This document shows, piece after piece, positions 61,203 to 64,000 of a DNA stretch of 64,000 bases; the stretch's first letter is position 1, and each line of letters opens with the position of its first letter. The stretch lies in assembly GCF_040149665.1 (NCBI RefSeq), contig NZ_JBEFLP010000001.1, positions 1,302,001 through 1,366,000 of the forward strand. The letters are read 5' to 3'. Source of the DNA: Sulfitobacter sp. HNIBRBA3233. GTDB lineage: Bacteria > Pseudomonadota > Alphaproteobacteria > Rhodobacterales > Rhodobacteraceae. The notes beneath the pieces are model-generated. The model saw only the letters and a list, made by a program, of their open reading frames with translations. It was not told the DNA's origin and searched no databases. The position numbers and the translations under genes are program-made.

Positions 61203-64000
61203 GTTCCCGCTTTCGTGCGGCCCGCGCGCATTGCACGGCGCTTCGACATCGTCTCGCGCCGCTCTTCGGCTGCGGGAGAGGTTTCTTCGGGCGCCGCGGC
61301 GGCGGGTGCCCCGCCCTCGTCGATGTGGCGCGCCAGCGCTTCGAGCGTGGGGAAGCGGAAGATGTCGGTGATCGACAAACGGTCCGTCCCCAACGCCGCC
61401 CTGATGTCGCGGTGCGCCTGCACGGCCAGCAGCGAATGCCCGCCCAGCGCGAAGAAGTTGTCCGACGCGCGCACCTGCGCGACCCCGAGGATTGCAGACC
61501 AAACAGCCGCAATCGCCGCCTGGGTTTCATTTTGCGCAGGCGCTGCGGAAGCCTGTTCAGCCGCATGTTTCGGCTGCGGCTCGGGCAGCGCCTTGCGGTC
61601 GATCTTCTTGTTGGGGGTCAGCGGCATCCGGTCGATCGTCACGATCCGCGCGGGCACCATGATCTCGGGCAGGCGCGCCTTCAACGCGTCCAGCAAGGCA
61701 TCCTCGCCAGCCGGAGAGCCTGTCACATATCCCACAAGCTGCGCCCCGCCCTGCCCCTGTCGCGCGATGACGACCGATTGCGTCACGCCGGGCTGGTTGG
61801 ACAGAACCGCCTCGATCTCGCCCAGCTCGATCCGGTGGCCACGGATTTTCACCTGATCATCGGCACGGCCCATGAAGGACAGCGTGCCGTCGGGCCGCCA
61901 CGCCGCCAGATCGCCGGTGCGGTAAAGCCGCCCCTCCCCGAAAGGATTGGGGACGAAACGGTCGGCAGTCATCTCCGGCCGGTTCCAGTAGCCTTGGGTC
62001 ACCCCGTCACCACCGATCAGCAATTCCCCCGCGACGCCGACAGGTTGGGGCGCCATCCCAGCGTCCAGAACGTAGACCTGCGTGTTGGCGATGGGTGTGC
62101 CCACGGCGGCCACCGGATCGGCCCGCGTCACCATCTGCGTGGTCGACCAGATCGTTGTCTCGGTCGGGCCGTACATGTTCTGCACCGTCCCGCCGGTGGC
62201 CTGCATCAGATCGTCGGCCAAGGCGCCCGGCAGCGCCTCTCCGCCCACCATCAGCGCCTTGACGCCGGACAGGGCGTGCCGCGTTTCGTCGTTCATCACC
62301 AGCATCTGCGCCATCGACGGCGTACATTGCAGATGGCTCACCCGGTGGCGCACCAGCTGCGCGGCGAGCGAGAAATCGTCGTCTTCAAGGCTGCTGCCCG
62401 CGTTGGTCCTTTGCAACACCTCGGCAAGCGGCTTCAGCCCTTCCATCACCTGAGGAACGGAAATGCCGTAGTCGATCAGACAGGCGATTTCATCGACCCC
62501 GATACGCTTGAGCTCTTCCGCGCGGGCCACGCCGTCCGCGACCGTGCCGAACATGCCGCTGTCGTTGAAATAGCGCTGGAACGCGAATTCGAGGATCGCT
62601 TCCATCTCCTCGTCCCCGAGGCTGCCCAGATCGACCTCGAAGGGGTTCTTGACCCCCTCGGGACGCTTGAACGCCGGAAAGGCCCAGGCGTATTGCTTGA
62701 TCAGGCCGGCGGCAGAGCGCAGGTAGTCCTTCATCGGGCCGCGCGCGATTTCCTCGGCGCGCGCGCGCGTCTGGTCAAGATAGGTGTGCAGCATGACCGT
62801 GACAGTGAAATCCGCCGGATCATGTCCGGCCTCGCGCAGCGCCGCATGGTAGAGTTTGATCTTGTCACCCACCTCGGCCACCGATTGTCCCAGAAGGTGG
62901 GTCAGCACGTTTGCACCGATCTGGCCCGCTTCTTTCCACGTTTCGGGATTGCCCGCCGTCGTAACCCAAACGGGCAGTTCGGCCGAGACCGGGCGCGGCT
63001 GGGTCACCACCGCAAAGGGGCTGCCGTCCTTGGTCGGGAACTCCACCGCCTCGCCGCGCCACAGACGGCGCAGCTGGTCGATGGCGTCATACATCGCGGG
63101 CTTGTTCTGGGGCGGCGTGTTTTCGGGGCGCAGGATGAAATCATCCGGCTGCCAGCCCGACGCGATGGCAAGACCCGCTCGTCCGTTCGTCAGGTTGTCG
63201 ATCACCGCCCATTCCTCGGCGATGCGCGCGGGGTGATGAAGCGGCGCCACGCAAGAGCCCGCCCGCACCGAAAGGGTCTTGGTGACCGCAGCCACCGCCG
63301 CGCCGGTTACGGACGGATTGGGATAAGGCCCGCCGAAGGCATGGAAATGCCGCTCCGGTGTCCAGACCGCGTTGAAGCCGTTCGCGTCTGCGAATTTGGC
63401 ACCTTCGAGCAGCAATTCGTATTTTGCCGGCCCCGCTCCGTCGTCATTTCCCCAGTAAAACAGGTTGAAGTCGATCTTGCGATCCGACACCGCGATCGGA
63501 CCCCGGCTGAGCTCGGTCCGGCTGTCGTCGCCCGCCAGCACCAGCTTGAACCCGCGCGAGAGCGTCCAGAACAGTTCGAGCACCGAGATATCAAAGCTGA
63601 GCGACGTGACCGCCAGCCACGCATCGCCCGCGTCATAAGCGATCCGCTGGTCCATGCCCGCAAAGAAGTTGGCCACATTACCATGACCGACCATCACGCC
63701 CTTGGGCGTTCCGGTCGAACCGGAGGTATAGATCAGATAGGCCAGCGTATCCGCCGTTGCCCCCGCCGAAGGGTTGGCATCGGATGCGGTGGCAATGTCG
63801 GGATCCGTGTCGATCAACAGGTGCTGCGCATCGCTTTCCGGCAGCGATGCGGCCAGCGCGGATTGCGTGACGATCACGGGAGCGCCGCTGTCCGAGATAT
63901 AATGCGCGATGCGGTTTTCGGGATAGGCCGGATCCAGCGGCACATAGGCTCCGCCCGCCTTCAGAATGCCCAGCGCGCCCACCAGCAGATCGGGGCCGCG
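61199..64000 (-). CDS. NRPS module: adenylation domain split by a luciferase-like monooxygenase, plus carrier domain (5' end beyond window)
   Basis: The visible 933 codons continue past the right edge. Order on the protein: A-domain cores (LKAGGAYVPLDP, LIYTSGSTGTPKG, SFDISVLELFWTLSRG), then a ~355-residue FMN-type luciferase-like monooxygenase at about 62420-63490 (DFNLFYWGND, NAVWTPERHFHAFGG, GLAIASGWQPDDF), then A cores again (NMYGPTETTIW, LYRTGDLAAW, GRADDQVKIRGHRIELGE, PNKKIDRKAL), and a carrier domain (FFALGGHSLLAVQAH) near 61400-61460. No thioesterase follows. The A domain should load an amino acid that the monooxygenase modifies. Confidence 0.92.
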   Translation of the reverse strand, partial: RGPDLLVGALGILKAGGAYVPLDPAYPENRIAHYISDSGAPVIVTQSALAASLPESDAQHLLIDTDPDIATASDANPSAGATADTLAYLIYTSGSTGTPKGVMVGHGNVANFFAGMDQRIAYDAGDAWLAVTSLSFDISVLELFWTLSRGFKLVLAGDDSRTELSRGPIAVSDRKIDFNLFYWGNDDGAGPAKYELLLEGAKFADANGFNAVWTPERHFHAFGGPYPNPSVTGAAVAAVTKTLSVRAGSCVAPLHHPARIAEEWAVIDNLTNGRAGLAIASGWQPDDFILRPENTPPQNKPAMYDAIDQLRRLWRGEAVEFPTKDGSPFAVVTQPRPVSAELPVWVTTAGNPETWKEAGQIGANVLTHLLGQSVAEVGDKIKLYHAALREAGHDPADFTVTVMLHTYLDQTRARAEEIARGPMKDYLRSAAGLIKQYAWAFPAFKRPEGVKNPFEVDLGSLGDEEMEAILEFAFQRYFNDSGMFGTVADGVARAEELKRIGVDEIACLIDYGISVPQVMEGLKPLAEVLQRTNAGSSLEDDDFSLAAQLVRHRVSHLQCTPSMAQMLVMNDETRHALSGVKALMVGGEALPGALADDLMQATGGTVQNMYGPTETTIWSTTQMVTRADPVAAVGTPIANTQVYVLDAGMAPQPVGVAGELLIGGDGVTQGYWNRPEMTADRFVPNPFGEGRLYRTGDLAAWRPDGTLSFMGRADDQVKIRGHRIELGEIEAVLSNQPGVTQSVVIARQGQGGAQLVGYVTGSPAGEDALLDALKARLPEIMVPARIVTIDRMPLTPNKKIDRKALPEPQPKHAAEQASAAPAQNETQAAIAAVWSAILGVAQVRASDNFFALGGHSLLAVQAHRDIRAALGTDRLSITDIFRFPTLEALARHIDEGGAPAAAAPEETSPAAEERRETMSKRRAMRAGRTKAGT

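Overview
The window looks like chromosomal DNA of a marine alphaproteobacterium of the Rhodobacterales (roseobacter group). I infer this from high GC with G/C-ending codons, the heterotetrameric sarcosine oxidase set soxBDAG, the cisplatin-type DNA ligase with its exonuclease, a RibBX-type riboflavin protein, a tRNA-His with the alphaproteobacterial U72/A73 end, a GTTC-N7-GTTC LexA box and many small Rhodobacterales-type proteins. No rRNA, insertion sequence, prophage or CRISPR array was seen. Two tRNAs (His, Glu) and a probable 6S RNA are present. Layout: 1-7.4 kb holds a TPR protein, an SCP2 protein, a hydrolase, a ligase-associated nuclease with its DNA ligase, oligoendopeptidase F, a fasciclin lipoprotein and a DksA-type zinc finger. 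7.6-11.6 kb holds rpoH, an rluD-type gene starting head-to-head with a DUF6476-like gene, tRNA-His, a GNAT enzyme and SOS-controlled mmcB. 11.7-13.9 kb has an uncharacterised membrane/coiled-coil protein coupled to a COG3904 ClpP-fold protein, then the probable 6S RNA. 14-23 kb is a riboflavin cluster (nrdR-ribD ... ribE-ribBX-ribH-nusB, minus strand) split by a plus-strand capsule trio (kpsS, an outer-membrane export lipoprotein, kpsC). 23-30 kb has an SDR enzyme, YjbQ, three tandem paralogous secreted proteins, rpoD and dnaG. 30-35.4 kb is the sarcosine oxidase operon. 35.5-42.5 kb has two groups of TadE/TadG-like surface proteins around a glutamate dehydrogenase and a YbaK deacylase. 42.5-49.6 kb is mostly housekeeping (HIBADH-like enzyme, pirin, TetR regulator, homoserine dehydrogenase, recJ, tRNA-Glu). 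From 50.3 kb to the right edge lies an exopolysaccharide locus. A plus-strand unit encodes an ExoY-like priming transferase, a BY-kinase-like ATPase with a degenerate Walker A, and a Wzz/GumC co-polymerase. A flippase and a GT4 transferase follow. A tightly coupled minus-strand operon then encodes, in transcription order, an NRPS module whose adenylation domain is interrupted by a luciferase-like monooxygenase (5' end outside the window), a phosphopantetheinyl transferase, an SGNH-like protein, an SGNH plus glycoside-hydrolase-like fusion, and a GT2 transferase. This NRPS-to-polysaccharide operon is the best candidate for an undescribed system. My working idea, which is inference, is that an oxidised aminoacyl or peptidyl group is made and coupled to, or processed with, the exopolysaccharide. 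Coding calls rest on family motifs, operon overlaps and ribosome binding sites seen by eye. No database search was run.
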